6,267 bases of DNA. It comes from Bacillota bacterium (GTDB taxonomy: Bacteria; Bacillota; Clostridia; Peptostreptococcales; Anaerovoracaceae). How positions within the stretch are numbered: position 1 is the first letter of the stretch; every line of letters starts with the position of its first letter. The DNA is taken from NCBI GenBank assembly GCA_016282655.1, contig JAEELK010000075.1, forward strand, positions 1 through 6,267. The letters are read 5' to 3'. Position numbers and translations under genes: made by a program. A model generated the notes under the pieces. It was not told where the DNA came from and searched no databases. It worked only from the letters and a program-made list of their open reading frames with translations. Of the stretch, positions 4,549 through 6,267 are shown in pieces.

Positions 4549-6267
4549 ATGAACGACAAAGTCTTTCGCACATTGGAATACGATACCGTGCGGGAGCTGC
4601 TGGCGGAGCAGGCTTCTTCGCAGATGGCGAAGAAGCGTGCCCGTTCCATGCGGCCGCTTCTGGAGCGCCGCGAGATAGAAGAACGGATGGCGGAGACCAC
4701 GGAAGCGGTCTCCGTTATCGGTCTGAAGGGAGCTCTTTCCCTGGGCAGCTTCTACGACATCAGCGGCCTGGTCCATCTCTGCCGAAAGGGCGCCGTCCTG
4801 AGCATGAAGCAGCTGCTGGAGGTGCTCTACGATCTGCAGGCGGCCCGGCACGCGGCCGTCTTTCTGAACAGCGATCTGCCCCCGCTGCCCCATCTGGACG
4901 CGCTGCGGGAGGTCATCAGCGTGCAGCGCGCGTTGGAAGAAGAGATCGACCGCTGCATCCTCTCCGAGGACGAGATGGCGGACAGCGCCAGCCCGCAGCT
5001 GCGCAGCCTGCGCCGGCGGATCGCCGCCCAAAACGAGGCCATCCGCGCCAGGATGAACAGTTTCGTCTCCGCGGCGGAAAACCGCGAGAAGCTGCAGGAT
5101 CCCATCGTCACCCTGCGGCAGGGCCGCTACGTCCTGCCGATCAAGCAGGAGCACCGCGCCAGGTTCCCCGGCATCGTGCACGATCAGTCCGCCTCCGGCG
5201 CCACGCTCTTCGTGGAACCGCAGGCCATCGTGGACATGAACAACGAGCTCAGGCAGCTCGAGCTGGAGGAGCAGCAGGAGGTCCAGCGCATCCTGGCCGC
5301 GCTCTCCGCGCAGGTGGGGGAGGCCGCGGACGCCATCCTGAACGATCAGAAGATCCTGCTCGAGCTGGACTTCATCTTCGCGAAGGGAAAGCTCTCCGCC
5401 AAGATGAAGGGCGAAGCGCCCGCCTTCAACGAAGAAGGGCGGCTGCGGATCCGGCAGGGCAGACATCCCCTCATCGACCCCAAAAAAGTGGTGCCGATCA
5501 GCGTGGAGCTCGGCGGGGACTACAACGCCCTCATCATCACCGGGCCCAACACCGGCGGCAAGACCGTCACCCTGAAGACCGTGGGGCTCTTTGCGCTCAT
5601 GGCGCAGTCCGGCCTGCATCTGCCCGTCCATCCGGGCACGGAGATGCCGATCTTCCGGCACGTCTGCGCGGACATCGGCGACGAACAGAGCATCGCGCAG
5701 AACCTCTCCACCTTCTCCTCCCACATGCAGAACATCGTGGGCATCCTGAAAAAGGCGGACGCGGAGAGCCTGGTGCTGCTGGACGAGCTCGGCGCGGGCA
5801 CGGACCCGGCCGAGGGCGCGGCGCTCGCCATCTCCATCCTGGAGGAGCTGCGGCGCAGAGGCTGCCGGGTCATGGCCACCACCCACTATACGGAGCTGAA
5901 GAAATACGCGCTCTCCGCGGAAGGCGTGGAGAACGCTTCCATGGAGTTCTCTCTGGAGGATCTGGCGCCGACCTACCGCCTGCAGCTCGGCATCCCGGGC
6001 AGTTCCAACGCCTTTGCCATCTCGCGCAAGCTCGGCCTCAAGGAGCGCATCATCCGGGAGGCGGCGAGACATCTGGACGAAGGCGAGCTGGCCTTCGAGG
6101 ACGTGATCCGCAGCATCGAGGCGGACCGCAAGGCCGCGGAGGCGGAGCGGACGGAGGCGCGCGTTCTGCGCCTCGCCGCGGAAAAAGAGAAGCAGAAGCT
6201 GGACGCCCAGCAGGAGAGCCTGGCGGCGAAGCGCGAAAAACTGCTGGAAGAGGCGCGCGAAGAAGCC
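4549..6267 (+). CDS. mutS2: MutS2 family ATPase/endonuclease, 3'-truncated
   Basis: MutS2 is a MutS-like dimeric ATPase lacking the mismatch-recognition domain. It has been linked to suppression of recombination and, in B. subtilis, to rescue of collided ribosomes. The window holds the first 573 residues and runs off the right edge in frame. Homologues are about 780-790 residues, so the rest of the coiled coil and the C-terminal Smr nuclease domain are outside. The start MNDKVFRTLEYDTV matches the family's N-terminus. LQDPIVTLRQGRYVLP near 182 and GIVHDQSASGATLFVEP at 208-224 are MutS2 hallmarks. The ATPase has Walker A GPNTGGKT at 332-339, the signature region STFSSHM at 387-393, Walker B LVLLDE at 408-413, GAGTDP at 415-420 and TTHY with H446. 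A Glu/Lys/Ala-rich coiled coil begins near 505. All ATPase residues look intact. The ATG at 4549 is the only start before the conserved region, yet no good Shine-Dalgarno precedes it. Confidence 0.96.
   Translation, partial: MNDKVFRTLEYDTVRELLAEQASSQMAKKRARSMRPLLERREIEERMAETTEAVSVIGLKGALSLGSFYDISGLVHLCRKGAVLSMKQLLEVLYDLQAARHAAVFLNSDLPPLPHLDALREVISVQRALEEEIDRCILSEDEMADSASPQLRSLRRRIAAQNEAIRARMNSFVSAAENREKLQDPIVTLRQGRYVLPIKQEHRARFPGIVHDQSASGATLFVEPQAIVDMNNELRQLELEEQQEVQRILAALSAQVGEAADAILNDQKILLELDFIFAKGKLSAKMKGEAPAFNEEGRLRIRQGRHPLIDPKKVVPISVELGGDYNALIITGPNTGGKTVTLKTVGLFALMAQSGLHLPVHPGTEMPIFRHVCADIGDEQSIAQNLSTFSSHMQNIVGILKKADAESLVLLDELGAGTDPAEGAALAISILEELRRRGCRVMATTHYTELKKYALSAEGVENASMEFSLEDLAPTYRLQLGIPGSSNAFAISRKLGLKERIIREAARHLDEGELAFEDVIRSIEADRKAAEAERTEARVLRLAAEKEKQKLDAQQESLAAKREKLLEEAREEA
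4608..4640 (+). repeat. Strong stem-loop in the 5' coding region of mutS2
   Basis: GCTTCTTCGC (4612-4621) and GCGAAGAAGC (4627-4636) are perfect complements around the five-base loop AGATG. Past one G-G mismatch (4611/4637), three further pairs extend it (4608-4610 with 4638-4640), giving 13 pairs out of 14. It covers mutS2 codons 20-31. The Ala-Ser-Ser codons GCT TCT TCG in the left arm are unusual for this gene. No T-run follows, so it is not a classic terminator. Function is unknown. Confidence 0.6.
4686..4719 (+). repeat. Second long stem-loop in the 5' coding region of mutS2
   Basis: GATGGCGGAGACC (4686-4698) pairs with GGTCTCCGTTATC (4707-4719) around an eight-base loop. There are 13 consecutive pairs as sense RNA, two of them G-U wobbles (4689/4716 and 4690/4715), with a perfect eight-pair core, CGGAGACC with GGTCTCCG. 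It covers mutS2 codons 46-57 and lies 45 nt after the previous stem-loop. No T-run follows. Function is unknown. Confidence 0.5.

Noticed and set aside
4608..4742. The mutS2 stem-loops read as intrinsic terminators.
   Set aside because: No run of T follows either stem, and both lie inside an intact coding frame.
1558..6072. A 1,504-codon open frame on the minus strand spanning pheT, zapA and mutS2.
   Set aside because: It is in exact register with the sense codons and stays open only because they lack TTA, CTA and TCA. Its translation is Arg/Ala/Gly/Asp/His-rich with no domain pattern, while all three sense genes are clear families. It is a shadow of codon bias.

Overview
The window is a GC-rich (roughly two-thirds G+C by eye), densely coded bacterial segment with five genes, all on the + strand. 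The order is a SPOUT/TrmH-family RNA 2'-O-ribose methyltransferase (5' end cut off), pheS, pheT, a zapA-like cell-division gene and mutS2 (3' end cut off). This order is a known Bacillota arrangement: Bacillus subtilis has ysgA-pheS-pheT followed by rnhC, zapA, yshB, polX and mutSB. The PheS Cys cluster and the methyltransferase upstream of pheS also point to Bacillota. The high GC and the long coiled-coil ZapA suggest a GC-rich Clostridia-type member, but genus and species cannot be read from this stretch.

Layout: 2-484 methyltransferase; 33-nt gap with a strong Shine-Dalgarno; 518-1540 pheS; 14-nt gap; 1555-3954 pheT; 21-nt gap; 3976-4503 zapA-like; 45-nt gap without a clear Shine-Dalgarno; 4549 to the right edge, mutS2. 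No gap exceeds 45 nt and none holds an intrinsic terminator, so all five genes could share a transcript. No tRNA, rRNA, CRISPR array, insertion sequence or phage gene is visible.

How the genes fit together: PheS and PheT form the alpha2-beta2 phenylalanyl-tRNA synthetase. The methyltransferase modifies RNA, probably rRNA. MutS2 is a MutS-like ATPase tied to recombination control and, in B. subtilis, to rescue of collided ribosomes. ZapA promotes FtsZ bundling at the division septum. The set is mostly translation housekeeping plus cell division.

I found no new biological system. The points most worth a second look are: (1) strong inverted repeats inside the first 60 codons of mutS2, in a stretch with codon use unlike the rest of that gene and with a weak ribosome-binding site; (2) near-complete absence of TTA, CTA and TCA codons over about 2,000 codons, which creates a 1,504-codon antisense open frame, with the only two exceptions lying at the very start of pheS and pheT; (3) an AT-rich patch with a sigma-A-like promoter match inside the methyltransferase gene, and no room for a T-box in front of pheS; (4) a ZapA about twice the length of B. 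subtilis ZapA, with an acidic Ala/Pro tail.
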